Positions 48,823-60,300 are shown, counted from the first letter of the stretch. The stretch: 64,000 nucleotides of DNA from Gaiellasilicea sp963784895 (GCA_963784895.1 CAWATM010000010.1:155479-219478); one strand, 5' to 3'. A program made the numbers and translations. The notes: generated by a model not told the origin, from the sequence alone.

Positions 48823-49910
48823 GGACGCGCGCGGCCGTCATGCACGAGCCGGGCGCGCTCGTCGTCGAGGAGCTCGACGTCGAGGAGCCGCTGCCCGGAG
48901 AGGTCGTCGTCCGCATGAGCGCCGTCGGCGTGTGTGGCACCGACCTGCACTCCTACAAGGGCGAGTGGGACCGGCCGACGCCGATCGTGCTCGGGCACGA
49001 GGGCGCCGGACTCGTCGAGGCGGTGGGTTCGGCGGTCGAGGGGGTGCGCGAGGGCGACCGCGTCGTCCTCTCCTGGGCGCCGGCGTGCGGCGAGTGCGGG
49101 CCGTGCCGGCGCGGCCGCCCGGCGGCCTGTGGCCCGCTGGCGTCGGCGATCGGCAAGGGGACGCTGCTCGGAGGCCGCACCGGCCTCTCGCTCAACGGCG
49201 AGACCGTCTTTCGCGGCACGGCGACGGGTGCGCTGGCCGAGCGCGTCGTCGTCGACGCGGCGGCCGCGATGCCGTTCGGCGAGGCCGTGGCGATGGAGCA
49301 GGCGGCGTTGCTCGGCTGCGCCGCGCTCACCGGCGTCGGCGCCGTGCTGAACGCGGCCCGGCCGGAGCCCGGCTTCACGGCGCTCGTGATCGGCGCGGGC
49401 GGCGTCGGCCAGTTCGTCGTCCAGGGAGCGCGGATCGCCGGCGCGGGCGCGGTCCTCGCGGTCGACCCGGTGGAGGGCCGGCGTGCGCAGGCGCTCGCGC
49501 TCGGCGCCACCCGCGCCTGCGCGCCCGACGAGGTCCGCGAGGCGATGCAGGAGCTCGACCCGGAAGGTGTCGACTACGCGTTCGACGCCGTCGGCGCGGC
49601 CGCGACGACGAAACTCGCGCTCCGCTGGACGCGCGGCGGCGGCACCGCGGTCGTCGTCGGGCTGCCCGCGGGCGGGGAGAAGCTCGAGCTCGACCCGTTC
49701 GAGTTCTCGAACCGCGAGAAGACGCTGACCGGGACGATCTACGGCTCCGAGGACCCGGCCGTCGCGCTGCCGCACCTGCTCGACCTCGTCGCGTCCGGCG
49801 AGCTCGAGCTCGCGAGCCTCGTCGGCCCGTCGTTCCCGCTCAGCCGCGCCGATGACGCCTTCCGCGCGAGCCTGGCCGGCGAGCCCGGCCGCGTGCTCGT
49901 CGTTCCGTAG
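48819..49910 (+). CDS. zinc-dependent alcohol dehydrogenase
   Basis: A 363-residue MDR-family dehydrogenase. Catalytic zinc ligands: C-G-T-D-L-H (SAVGVCGTDLHSYKGEW) and GHEGAGLVEAVG; structural zinc Cys cluster: PACGECGPCRRGRPAACG (four Cys). NAD-binding motif: VIGAGGVGQFVVQGARIAG. Similar to alcohol and S-(hydroxymethyl)glutathione/mycothiol-type dehydrogenases. Coupled by ATGA overlap to the SDR gene, suggesting consecutive oxidation steps. Confidence 0.92.
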   Translation: MRTRAAVMHEPGALVVEELDVEEPLPGEVVVRMSAVGVCGTDLHSYKGEWDRPTPIVLGHEGAGLVEAVGSAVEGVREGDRVVLSWAPACGECGPCRRGRPAACGPLASAIGKGTLLGGRTGLSLNGETVFRGTATGALAERVVVDAAAAMPFGEAVAMEQAALLGCAALTGVGAVLNAARPEPGFTALVIGAGGVGQFVVQGARIAGAGAVLAVDPVEGRRAQALALGATRACAPDEVREAMQELDPEGVDYAFDAVGAAATTKLALRWTRGGGTAVVVGLPAGGEKLELDPFEFSNREKTLTGTIYGSEDPAVALPHLLDLVASGELELASLVGPSFPLSRADDAFRASLAGEPGRVLVVP

Positions 49911-49913
49911 GAT
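49908..49913 (+). promoter_or_regulatory. -10 box of the cupin gene, built on the ADH stop codon
   Basis: TAGGAT, whose TAG is the ADH stop. It ends 6 bases before ATG 49920. Confidence 0.5.
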
Positions 49914-49919
49914 CGAGGT

Positions 49920-50426
49920 ATGGACTTCGGCGACAACATCTGGGAGGTCGACTGGGACGAGCCGGGCGACTACGAGGCCGAGGCCGAGCGGGCCGGCTTC
50001 GGCGGTGTCCGCGGCAAACGGCTGCGGCGCCAGCTCGGTGCGATGCTCTCGGCCGCCGTCTGGGAGCTCGAACCGGGCGCGACGCAGGCGCCGTACCACT
50101 TTCACCACGGCGGCGAGGAGCTCCTGATCGTCCTGCGCGGCACACCGACGCTGCGCTCGTCCGAGGGTGAACGTGAGCTGAAGGAGGGCGAGGTCGTCCA
50201 CTTCCCGCGCGGCCCCGAGGGCGCGCACCAGCTGTCCAACCGCTCCGGCACGGTCGCCCGTTACGTGATCGCGGCGGCGCAGGGGACGCCCGAGATCATC
50301 GAGTACCCCGACAGCGGCAAGATCGCGGCGATGGCCCGCACAGAGACGTCGGCCGGCGGCCCGCTCTTCACGCTGAACCGGCTCGCCGACTCCGTCGACT
50401 ACTTCGACGGCGAGTCAGGCCGGTAG
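49920..50426 (+). CDS. cupin domain protein
   Basis: A 168-residue single cupin. Motif 1 is degenerate at one metal ligand: PYHFHHGGEELLIVLRGTPTL gives H-F-H plus E. Motif 2 is FPRGPEGAHQLSN with the last His. N-terminal lead: FGDNIWEVDWDEPGDYEAE. Cupins of this kind are dioxygenases, isomerases or sensors; the role is open. Convergent with the dipeptidase gene, overlapping by 12 bases. Confidence 0.82.
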   Translation: MDFGDNIWEVDWDEPGDYEAEAERAGFGGVRGKRLRRQLGAMLSAAVWELEPGATQAPYHFHHGGEELLIVLRGTPTLRSSEGERELKEGEVVHFPRGPEGAHQLSNRSGTVARYVIAAAQGTPEIIEYPDSGKIAAMARTETSAGGPLFTLNRLADSVDYFDGESGR

Positions 50427-51410
50427 CGACTCGCGGAGGAAGCGGAGCAGGTTGCCGGAGAGCAGGCCGTCGAGCCTCTCGCCGGCCCAGCCGCGCTCGC
50501 GCAGCGCAGCGACGAGCGCGGGGTACTCCTCCGGGCCGGACAAGCCTTCGATCGTCGTCCCCTCGGCGAGCCCGGGCGGCATCAGGCCGTCGGGCGGCGC
50601 CGGCGCGGGCATCAGCTCGTGCAGCCGCTTGATCCAGTCGCCGCCGAGGCAGACGCGGTCGGAGCCGACTGCCGAGGCCGCGTGCTCCAGATGGTCGATC
50701 ACCCGCTCGATCGTCGGGCCGACTGGATCGATCGCGAGCGGGTGGAGCATCAGCCCGAAGATTCCGTCCCGCTCGGCGAGCGCGCTCAGCTGCGCGTCGG
50801 AGAGGTTCCGCGGGGTGTCGTTGACGGCGCGGCAACCGGCGTGGGTGACGCAGACGCGACCGGTGTACGACGCGAGGCACTCGTCGAAGAGCCGGGCCGA
50901 GGCGTGCGCGAGATCGAGGATCATGCCCAGCTCGGCGAACCGCGTCAGCAGCCTGCGGCCGAGCCCCGAGAGGCCGCCCTCCTCGGCGGCGCCGTCCGCG
51001 AACGGGTTGCGCCGGTTCCAGGTCAGGCCGGCGACCCGCAGGCCGAGCTCCCAGAAGAGGTCGGCGGTCGAGACCTCGTAGCCGAACGGCTCGACGCCCT
51101 CGAGCGCGAGCACGAGCCCGATCCGCTCACCCCGCTCGACCGCGTCGAGGTCGGCGCGCCTCCGCACGTGCAGGAGGCGATCCGGGCTTTCGCTCAGCGC
51201 GTGCTGCAGCGCCGTCACCTGGCGCAGCGCCTCGCGCAACGACCCTTCCGGCTGGTACTCCAGGTCGACGAAGACGGGGCAGACCTGCAGCCCGACCCCG
51301 CCTGCCTCGAGCAGGGGCAGCCACGTCCGCGCGAACACGCTCGTCTCGCCGAGCCTGTGCTCCCGGTGGGCGAGCTCGAGCAGGAGATCGACGTGGGCGT
51401 CGGCGATCAC
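50415..51410 (-). CDS. membrane dipeptidase-like (M19) hydrolase
   Basis: A 331-residue M19 TIM barrel: metal H-x-D near the start (IADAHVDLLLEL), the bridging Glu in LALEGVEPFGY, L-T-W-N-R-R-N-P-F, DLAHASARLFDEC, and VTHAGCRAVNDTPRNLSD. The later His/Asp pair reads LGGDWIKR in place of the usual G-S-D-F-D-G. No signal peptide, so it is cytoplasmic despite the name. M19 enzymes cut dipeptides or D-amino-acid-containing compounds. GTG 51410 diverges from the aldehyde dehydrogenase start by 21 bases. Confidence 0.87.
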   Translation of the reverse strand: MIADAHVDLLLELAHREHRLGETSVFARTWLPLLEAGGVGLQVCPVFVDLEYQPEGSLREALRQVTALQHALSESPDRLLHVRRRADLDAVERGERIGLVLALEGVEPFGYEVSTADLFWELGLRVAGLTWNRRNPFADGAAEEGGLSGLGRRLLTRFAELGMILDLAHASARLFDECLASYTGRVCVTHAGCRAVNDTPRNLSDAQLSALAERDGIFGLMLHPLAIDPVGPTIERVIDHLEHAASAVGSDRVCLGGDWIKRLHELMPAPAPPDGLMPPGLAEGTTIEGLSGPEEYPALVAALRERGWAGERLDGLLSGNLLRFLRESLPA

Positions 51411-51416
51411 GGCCCG

Positions 51417-51424
51417 ACTATCCT
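51417..51424. promoter_or_regulatory. shared -10 element between dipeptidase (-) and aldehyde dehydrogenase (+)
   Basis: ACTATCCT holds TATCCT on the plus strand (51419-51424, 7 bases before ATG 51432) and GATAGT on the minus strand (51422-51417, 6 bases before GTG 51410). With only 21 bases between start codons, both transcripts must be leaderless. Confidence 0.5.
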
Positions 51425-51431
51425 CTCAGCG

Positions 51432-52829
51432 ATGACCGCTCTCGCCTCCGCCGAGACGTTCGCCGTCACGAATCCGGCCACGGGCGACGTGCTCGAGCGC
51501 GTGCCGCGCCACGGTGTCGAGGAGACCCGGGCGGCGATCGCGGCCGCCGAGCGCGCCTACCCGGCCTGGCGTGTGCGCACCGCGAAGGAGCGCGCGACCG
51601 TGCTCCGCCGGCTCTCCGACCTGATGCTCGAGCGGCAGGAGGAGCTTGCGCGGCTGCTGACGAACGAGCAGGGCAAGCCGCTCGCCGAGGCGCGCGGCGA
51701 GATCGCGTATGCGGCCTCCTTCTTCGAGTGGTTCGGCGAGGAGGCGAAGCGGGTCTACGGCGACACGATCCCGGCGCACCAGCCCGACAAGCGGATCGTC
51801 GTCCTGAAGGAGCCGATCGGCGTCACCGCCGGGATCACCCCCTGGAACTTCCCCGCCGCGATGATCACGCGCAAGGCGGCGCCCGCGCTCGCGGCCGGCT
51901 GCACGATCGTGATCAAGCCCGCCGAGCAGACGCCGCTGACCGCCCTCGCGCTCGCCGAGCTCGCAGCCGAGGCGGGCGTGCCGGACGGCGTCCTCGCCGT
52001 GGTCACCGGCGACGCCGACGACGCTCCCGTGATCGGCGGGGAGCTGACCGCGAACCCGGCCGTGCGCAAGCTCTCCTTCACCGGCTCGACCGAGATCGGG
52101 AAGCTCCTGATGGCGCAGTGTGCCGGCACGGTGAAGAAGGTCTCGCTCGAGCTCGGCGGCAACGCGCCCTTCCTCGTCTTCGACGACGCCGACCTCGACG
52201 CGGCCGTCGAGGGCGCGATTCTCTGCAAGTTCCGCAACTCCGGCCAGACGTGTGTCTCGGCGAACCGAATCCTCGTCCAGAACGCGATCCACGACGAGTT
52301 CGTCTCCCGCTTCGAGGCCGCCGTCGGCCGGCTCGTCGTCGGCAACGGGCTCGACGACGGCGTCCAGGTCGGGCCGCTGATCGACGGGAGTGCGGTCGAC
52401 AAGGTCGAGCGGCACGTCGCCGACGCGACCGGCTCGGGCGCCGAGCTCGTCCGCGGCGGCCGCCGGCTCGAGGGCACGTTCTTCGAGCCGACGGTCTTGA
52501 CCGGCGTCGACGACTCGATGGCGATGACCCGCGAGGAGACCTTCGGCCCGGTCGCCGGAATCCAGCGCTTCGCCGCCGAGGACGAGGCGCTCCGGCTCGC
52601 GAACGACACGCCGTACGGCCTCGCCGCCTACTTCTACAGCCAGAGCCTCAGCCGCGTCTGGCGCGTCTCCGAAGGACTCGAGTACGGGATCCTCGGTGTC
52701 AACACCGGGATCATCTCGACCGAGGTGGCGCCGTTCGGGGGCATGAAGGAGTCGGGTATCGGCCGCGAGGGCTCGACGTACGGGATCGACGACTGGCTCG
52801 AGCTCAAGTACGTCTGTCTCGGCGTATGA
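51432..52829 (+). CDS. NAD(P)-dependent aldehyde dehydrogenase, succinate-semialdehyde type
   Basis: A 465-residue ALDH. Seen: GITPWNFPAAMITRKAAPAL (catalytic Asn), IVIKPAEQTPLTALALAEL, SFTGSTEIGKLL, LELGGNAPFLVFDDADLD (catalytic Glu), and the catalytic Cys in NSGQTCVSANRI. The end PFGGMKESGIGREGSTYG(I) is characteristic of GabD-type enzymes. It oxidises succinate semialdehyde or a related short aldehyde. Coupled to the next gene by ATGA. Confidence 0.92.
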   Translation: MTALASAETFAVTNPATGDVLERVPRHGVEETRAAIAAAERAYPAWRVRTAKERATVLRRLSDLMLERQEELARLLTNEQGKPLAEARGEIAYAASFFEWFGEEAKRVYGDTIPAHQPDKRIVVLKEPIGVTAGITPWNFPAAMITRKAAPALAAGCTIVIKPAEQTPLTALALAELAAEAGVPDGVLAVVTGDADDAPVIGGELTANPAVRKLSFTGSTEIGKLLMAQCAGTVKKVSLELGGNAPFLVFDDADLDAAVEGAILCKFRNSGQTCVSANRILVQNAIHDEFVSRFEAAVGRLVVGNGLDDGVQVGPLIDGSAVDKVERHVADATGSGAELVRGGRRLEGTFFEPTVLTGVDDSMAMTREETFGPVAGIQRFAAEDEALRLANDTPYGLAAYFYSQSLSRVWRVSEGLEYGILGVNTGIISTEVAPFGGMKESGIGREGSTYGIDDWLELKYVCLGV

Positions 52830-53305
52830 CCTCGCTGTCGCTCTACGAGGACCTGCTGGCGCCGGGCGAGTCGATCAGGCTGCCGGCCGGGGGCCGGATG
52901 GTCTACGTCGCCTCCGGCGAGCTCGCCTCGCTGCACGCGGGCACGGCGGCGTTCGGCGACGACGAGGCCGAGCTCGCCGCCGGTGTCGACGGAGCGACCG
53001 TGCTCCGCTGGGAGCTGACCGAGTGGTCGGTCGACGACTCGAAGCTCTCGGCCCACGTCGAGCTCGACCCCTGGGCCGACTACGCGATGCGCTGCGAGCG
53101 CGACACAGGCGGCCCCGCTCAGGGACCCGGGATCGGCTGCGTCCTCCGGGGTGAGCTGTCGGTCGACGGCGAGACCGTGCAGCCGTTCGGCGCCTTCGTC
53201 GAGCCGGCCGAGGTCTCCGGCCGCGGCTCGTTCGTCCGTGTCGTCATCGTCCGCGCCGAGGACTCGAACGGCGACGCGCTGGCGCAGGGCGCGATCCACC
53301 TTTGA
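52826..53305 (+). CDS. cupin-like protein of unknown function
   Basis: A 159-residue, beta-rich protein with two similar halves: LAPGESIRLPAGGRMVYVASG (about 8-28) and CVLRGELSVDGETVQPFGAF (about 109-128). This resembles a duplicated cupin without the metal His residues; that fold is my inference. It sits between the ALDH and TPP genes with overlaps on both sides (ATGA, TGATG), so it belongs to the same pathway. Confidence 0.65.
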   Translation: MTSLSLYEDLLAPGESIRLPAGGRMVYVASGELASLHAGTAAFGDDEAELAAGVDGATVLRWELTEWSVDDSKLSAHVELDPWADYAMRCERDTGGPAQGPGIGCVLRGELSVDGETVQPFGAFVEPAEVSGRGSFVRVVIVRAEDSNGDALAQGAIHL

Positions 53306-54987
53306 TGCCCCGCACCGGCGGCAAGGTGCTGGTCGACCAGCTGACGCTGCACGGCGCCGAGCTGGCGTTCTGCGTTCCCGGCGAGAGCTACCTGCCCGTG
53401 CTCGACGCGCTCCACGACGCCCCGATCAGGCTCGTCACCTGCCGCCACGAAGCCGCCGCGGCGAACATGGCCGAGGCCTACGGGAAGCTCACCGGGCGGC
53501 CTGGGATCTGCCTCGTCACGCGCGGCCCGGGCGCCACGCACGCGTCGATCGGCGTCCACACCGCCTACCAGGACTCGACGCCCCTGATCTTGCTGATCGG
53601 CCAGGTCGGCCGCGACATGCTGGAGCGGGAGGCGTTCCAGGAGATCGACTACCGCCGCATGTTCACCTCGATGGCGAAATGGGTCGCGCAGATCGAGAGC
53701 GCCGAGCGGATCCCAGAGCTGCTCGCCCGCGCATTCTCGGTCGCGACCGCAGGCAGGCCGGGGCCGGTCGTGCTCGCGCTGCCCGAGGACATGCTCGTCG
53801 ACGAGGTCGAGGTCCTCGATCCCGGCCCGTACCGGCCGGTGCACACACACCCAGGCCAGGACGAGCTCCTGCGGCTGCGCGAGCTCCTCGACGCGTCGGA
53901 GCGGCCGCTCGCGATCGTCGGCGGTGGGAAGTGGAGTGCGCAGGCGGCGACGGACATCGCCGCGTTCTGCGAGGCGAACGAGCTGCCGGTCGCGACCTCG
54001 TTTCGACGCCAGGACTACGTCGACAACCGCTCGCGCGTGTTCGCCGGTCACGTCGGCGTCGGGATCGACCCGGCGCTTGCGACCCGCGTCACCGAGGCCG
54101 ACCTGCTGCTCGTCGTCGGCCCGCGCCTGGGGGAGATGACGACGGGCGGCTACACGCTGGTCGAGCCGCCGCTGCCGAAACAGACGCTCGTCCACGTGCA
54201 CGCCGGCGCCGAGGAGCTCGGCCGCGTCTACCAGCCGACGCTCGCGATCCACGCCGGCGCGCCCGAATTCGCCGCCGCCGCACGGGAAGCTTGTGTTGCA
54301 GCAACACAAAGTCCCTCCCGCCGCGCCTGGGTCGAGGCCGCCCGTAGCGACTACCTGGCGACGCTCGAACCGGTCCCCTCGCCGGGATCGCTGAACCTGA
54401 GCGAGGTGATGGCGGCGCTGCGGGAGCGGCTGCCGGCGGAGGCGATCATCTGCAACGGCGCCGGCAACTTCGCCACCTGGCCGCACCGGTTCTGGCCGTT
54501 CGCGCGCTACCGCAGCCAGCTCGCGCCGACGAGCGGGGCGATGGGTTACGGCGTCCCGGCCGCGATCGCCGCGAAGATCGTCGAACCGGACCGGACCGTC
54601 GTCTGCTTCGCCGGCGACGGCGACTTTCTGATGAGCGGCCAGGAGCTGGCGACGGCCGTGCAGGAGCGGGCGGACGTGCTCTTCCTCGTCGTCGACAACG
54701 GCATGTACGGGACGATCCGCATGCACCAGGAGCGTGAGTACCCTGGCCGCGTCATCGGTACGAGCCTGACCAGCCCCGACTTCGCGGTGTACGCGTCCTC
54801 GTTCGGCATCCACGCCGAGCGCGTCGAGCGCACCGGCGAGTTCGTCGCTGCGCTCGACCGGGCGCTCGACTCGGATGGACCCGCACTGCTGCACCTCGTC
54901 GTCGACCCGGAGGCGATCACCCCTCACACGACGCTGACGGCGGTGCGAGAGGGCAAGGGCGAGCGCGAGCGAACGGAGACCGTGTGA
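53305..54987 (+). CDS. thiamine-pyrophosphate enzyme, acetolactate-synthase-like
   Basis: A 560-residue three-domain TPP enzyme. N-terminal domain with the catalytic Glu in TCRHEAAAANMAEAYGK (about 51) and GPGATHASIGVHTAYQDSTP; central domain; C-terminal TPP-binding motif CFAGDGDFLMSGQELATAV (G-D-G near 438) and DNGMYGTIRMHQEREY. It looks more like a decarboxylase or carboligase of the broad IlvB family than true acetolactate synthase, since no IlvN subunit or ilvC gene is adjacent. Linked by overlap to the cupin-like gene upstream and a lipoprotein downstream. Confidence 0.88.
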   Translation: MPRTGGKVLVDQLTLHGAELAFCVPGESYLPVLDALHDAPIRLVTCRHEAAAANMAEAYGKLTGRPGICLVTRGPGATHASIGVHTAYQDSTPLILLIGQVGRDMLEREAFQEIDYRRMFTSMAKWVAQIESAERIPELLARAFSVATAGRPGPVVLALPEDMLVDEVEVLDPGPYRPVHTHPGQDELLRLRELLDASERPLAIVGGGKWSAQAATDIAAFCEANELPVATSFRRQDYVDNRSRVFAGHVGVGIDPALATRVTEADLLLVVGPRLGEMTTGGYTLVEPPLPKQTLVHVHAGAEELGRVYQPTLAIHAGAPEFAAAAREACVAATQSPSRRAWVEAARSDYLATLEPVPSPGSLNLSEVMAALRERLPAEAIICNGAGNFATWPHRFWPFARYRSQLAPTSGAMGYGVPAAIAAKIVEPDRTVVCFAGDGDFLMSGQELATAVQERADVLFLVVDNGMYGTIRMHQEREYPGRVIGTSLTSPDFAVYASSFGIHAERVERTGEFVAALDRALDSDGPALLHLVVDPEAITPHTTLTAVREGKGERERTETV

Positions 54988-55607
54988 AGACGCTCCCCGC
55001 GATCGCGCTCGCCGCGCTGGCGCTCGCCGGCTGCGGCGGCGACGACCCGGAGGAGACGTCTGCGCCGTCGCCGGTCACCGTCACGGAGACGGTGACCGAG
55101 ACGCTGCCGCCCGCGACGACGGCGCTCCCCGAGCAGGAATGCTCGGCGTCCGGGCTCCGCCTCACCCTCCCCGAGCAGGACTTGCCGGCCGCGGTCGCCG
55201 ACGTCCGCCGCCGCGTCTTCGACGCCGCCGTCGCCTGCGACTACGACACGCTCGAGCAGATCGCGCTCGAGCAGGGCGAGGGCTTCACCTTCAGCTACGG
55301 CGCCGGGACGGACGCATCCGACTACTGGCGCGACGTAGAGGAGAGCGCGAGTGACGAGCCGTTGCCGATGCGCGCGCTCGCCGCGATCCTGACGACGCCG
55401 TTCACGCGCAACGAGTCCGGCTCGTACGCGTGGCCGAGCGCCTACAGCGAGAAACCGACTGTCGAGGCGTGGCAGGCGGTCGTGGACGCCGGTCTCTACT
55501 CGCCGGAGCAGGTCGGGCTGATGATGACGCAGGGCACGGGTTACCTCGGCTACCGCACCGCCATCACCGCCGACGGCGACTGGCAGTTCTTCGTCGCCGG
55601 CGACTAG
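54984..55607 (+). CDS. lipoprotein of unknown function
   Basis: A 207-residue protein. Signal peptide ending in lipobox L-A-G-C (IALAALALAGCGG, Cys17), a Thr-rich linker (VTVTETVTETLPP), then a globular domain (about 55-207) with PAAVADVRRRVFDAAVACDY, FTFSYGAG and GYRTAITADGDWQFFVAGD. No family is recognised. GTG 54984 overlaps the TPP gene stop (GTGA). Its stop shares CTAG with the convergent zinc-ribbon gene. Confidence 0.78.
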   Translation: MKTLPAIALAALALAGCGGDDPEETSAPSPVTVTETVTETLPPATTALPEQECSASGLRLTLPEQDLPAAVADVRRRVFDAAVACDYDTLEQIALEQGEGFTFSYGAGTDASDYWRDVEESASDEPLPMRALAAILTTPFTRNESGSYAWPSAYSEKPTVEAWQAVVDAGLYSPEQVGLMMTQGTGYLGYRTAITADGDWQFFVAGD

Positions 55608-55759
55608 AAGTACTTGACGAGGCGGGCGCCGTGGCCGCACTCACGGTGCTTGACGCCGCAGCGGCGGCAGGTCCACTGCTCCCAGACGATCCACTTCAGG
55701 TGCTGGACCTCGAGCGCGATCAGCGCGATGCACCAGAGCAGGACCTGTCCGTCGTTCAT
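55604..55759 (-). CDS. 51-residue membrane-tethered zinc-ribbon protein
   Basis: Reading the minus strand from ATG 55759 gives a hydrophobic first half (MNDGQVLLWCIALIALEV), a Trp-rich linker (HLKWIVWEQWT), then C-R-R-C-G-V-K-H-R-E-C-G-H: a C-x2-C and a C-x2-H that could bind one zinc. It ends GARLVKYF, TAG. The length and the clean Cys/His pattern argue for a real gene. GATGGT lies 6 bases before the ATG. Confidence 0.68.
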   Translation of the reverse strand: MNDGQVLLWCIALIALEVQHLKWIVWEQWTCRRCGVKHRECGHGARLVKYF

Positions 55760-55829
55760 CCCTCTACCATCTCGTCCCGGCTCGTGCCACGCAAGAGTCC
55801 GCCCGGCGGATCTTGCGGGACCGACCGTC

Positions 55830-57311
<1,482 letters not shown>

Positions 57312-57317
57312 GCGGAG

Positions 57318-57323
57318 ACTCTA
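57318..57323 (-). promoter_or_regulatory. -10 box of aceB, built on the upstream stop codon
   Basis: TAGAGT on the minus strand; TAG (57323-57321) is the stop of the RnfD-FG-GAP fusion gene. It ends 6 bases before ATG 57311. Confidence 0.5.
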
Positions 57324-60300
57324 CGGCGTCAGCGTCAGGATCCGGTCGGCTGCGACGTTCCTCCGCCGCAGCTCACGGCCGTCCGGGAGGCGGACGACCA
57401 GCTCGCTGACCCGCGTTGCGCCGCCGAGGCCGAAGTGGGCGCGCGAATCCTCGGACGAGAGATAGCTGCCGCCCGCCAGGATCGTGCGCGTGAGCGTCCG
57501 GCCGCCGGGCAGGACGACCGTCACCCGTGCTCCCGGAGCGAAGGCGCGCAGCCGTACCTCGAGCCAGTGGCCGCGGGCGCCCTCGTTCTCGAGCAGGAGC
57601 AGCCGGCCCCCGATCGAGTTGACTGCGACGTCGAGGTCGCCGTCGTTGTCGTAGTCGGCCGCGGCGAGGCCGCGCCCGTTGCTCGGCCGCACCGCGTCGA
57701 TGCCGACGGCCGTGCCGGCGTCCGCGAACTCGCCGCGGCGGCCCTCGCCGGTCCGGTTCTCGAGCACCTGGATCCGCTCCGCGTCCTTCGCCAGCCCTTC
57801 GATCGGGATCGCCCCGTTCGCGAGCACGAGGTCGAGGTTGGTGTCGTTGTCGAGGTCGACCCACGACACGCCCCAGCCCGTGTAGTCCGTCCCGAGCGCC
57901 GCCGCGAAGTCCGGGCGCGCGTCCACGAATGCGGCCCGAGTGCTGCGATAGGCCGCGTGGAGCTGCCGGCGCGAGTTCGTCACGAACAGGTCCTCGCGCC
58001 CGTCGCGGCTGTAGTCCGCGGCGGCGATGCCCATCCCTGCGTTCGGGTCGTCGACACGCTCGCGGCGCCCACGCTCGACGAGGCGGAAGCCGAGCCCGTC
58101 CGGCCGCGCGACGTTCAGGTAGAGCCGGTTCGGGTCGAGGTCGTTCGCGACGTAGAGATCGAGCCGGCCGTCGTCGTCGACGTCGGTGAGGACCGCCCCG
58201 AGCCCGTGGTCGACCTGGGTCGGTTCGAGCCCGGCGAGCCTGCCGACCTCGCGGAAGCGGGAGCGGCCGTTCGCGTCGGGGCCCTCGTTGAGGTAGAGGC
58301 GATCGCGCACGCCTGCCACATTGGAGGGGAACCCGCCTGCGGCGCCGGCGACCGGGACGGTTGTGTCCGCATAGCCCGCGACGAACAGGTCGGGGCGGCC
58401 GTCACCGTTCACGTCCCCGGCCGCGGCGCCGGCATGCCAGCCGGGCTCGTTGATCCCTGCGGCACGCGCGCCTTCGGTGAAGGTGCCGTCGCCGTTACCC
58501 CAGAGCAGCGCGTCGTAGCCGTTGGTGGCGACGTTGTAGCCGGCGGTCGTGACGAAGAGGTCGGTCTTGCCGTCGAGGTCGAAGTCCGCTGCGACGCAGC
58601 CGCTGCCGCGGAGTTGCAGGTCGGCGCCGGAGCCGCGGCTGACGTCCTCGAAGCTGCCGCGCACGTTGTGGAAGAGCGCGCTCCGCGGCAGCCCGCCGCG
58701 CTCCGTCCACTGCACGTAGTCCTCGTCGCCGTACGCGTTGACGACGAACAGGTCGAGCCAGCCGTCGCTGTCGTAGTCGAGCCAACAGAGGCCGCCGCCC
58801 ATCATCGCGGCCTCCTCGTGCGTGACTCCGAACCGGAACGCGTCGTGCCGGAAGTCGAGCCCGACGTCGGCGGCGACGTCGCGCAGGCGCACCCCGCCGA
58901 GCGTGTCGGAGCGGGCGACCGGGGCCGCGGTCGAGCCGCGCGTGGCCGTGATCAGGTAGCGACCGTCCTTCAGGACGAGCTCGAACGTCTCGGCGAAGAG
59001 CCGCGTCGCGCCTGCCTGCTCGACCGTTCCCGACGCGCTCGCGACGACGAGCGGCGGCGACTGGCCGTCGGCCGGCTCGAGGCTCACCCGCACGCGCTTC
59101 ACCGAGTAGCGGGGGACACCGGGCGTTCGGTCCGCCGCCGCGTCGATCTGCCGCCACAGCCCGGCGAGCCGGGCGCCGTCGGCGCCGGCGGCGGCGCGCG
59201 CGCGGTCGCGGAGGCGAAGGGCCTCCGCCTCGTTCTCGAGATCGGCGGCGAGGTCGAGCGCGATTCCCTCCGCCGCCGCGCGGTCGATCGGCGCGATCCC
59301 CGGCGCCGACCGGACGGTGACGTGGGGGATCGCGCCTGCCGGTGCCGGGATGACGCTCGCCTCCGCGCTCGAGCGGGCGGGGGTGCCGGCGATGACGATC
59401 AGGCCGACGAACGTGACGGCGCCGGCGAGCGCCGCGGCGCCGACGGCCCGACTCGACCAGGCGCGCCTGCGCGCCGCGGCACCCACGAGCTCGAGCACCG
59501 GCCTGGCCGCGCAGACGAGCGCGAGCGCGGCGAGCAGGGCGACCTTCGAGCCGAACTCGGTCGTCTGCGGCGCGATCAGGAGCGCCGCGAGCAGGCCGAT
59601 CGCGACGGCGTAGACCCGGCGGCCGGCCTTGCCGGCCGGGATCGTCTTCGGGTCGGTGATCATGAAGAAGAGGAAGACGAGGACTTCCGGGGAGAATGCG
59701 AGCACGCGCCAGAACTCCCAGTCGCTGACGGGGCCGACGTGCCACCGCGCCGTCATGTCGTGACCGCTCGCCGCGAGCACCGCGATCGAGGCCGCGAACG
59801 TGACCCAGAACGTGACGGCGATGTGGAGCAGCCGCAGCCGCCGCAGGATCGCGAAGCCGCCGCCGACGATGATTGCGAGCGCCAGCGCGAGCCAGACCGA
59901 CATCGGCCCCCACCAGAACTCGAGCGGGTCGGCGAGCTCCGGGCCGAGCAGCAGGAAGCAGAGAACGAGCCCGAAGTTCGAGGGGTTGAAGATGTGGCCG
60001 CCCCGGAACTGGATCAGGTGCTTGGAGAGCAGCGAGACGGCCGCCGTGCCCGCGAAGACCCACCAGCCGTGCATGCTCCACCAGTCGCCGTGCTCGGTCC
60101 CGGGCACGCGGAGGATGAAGGCGACGCCGTTGCCGGTCAGGAGCGCGCTCGCGGGCCAGAGGATCACGTGCTGGCGCCGGAAGGCGATCCCCATCTCCAG
60201 TACCGCGCAGGTGAGCAGCGAGACGAGGATCTGCGCGATCGAGAGCCGGAAGTCGAACGCCACCTGGCCGAGCACCTGCAGCGAGACGATCACCGCCGCC

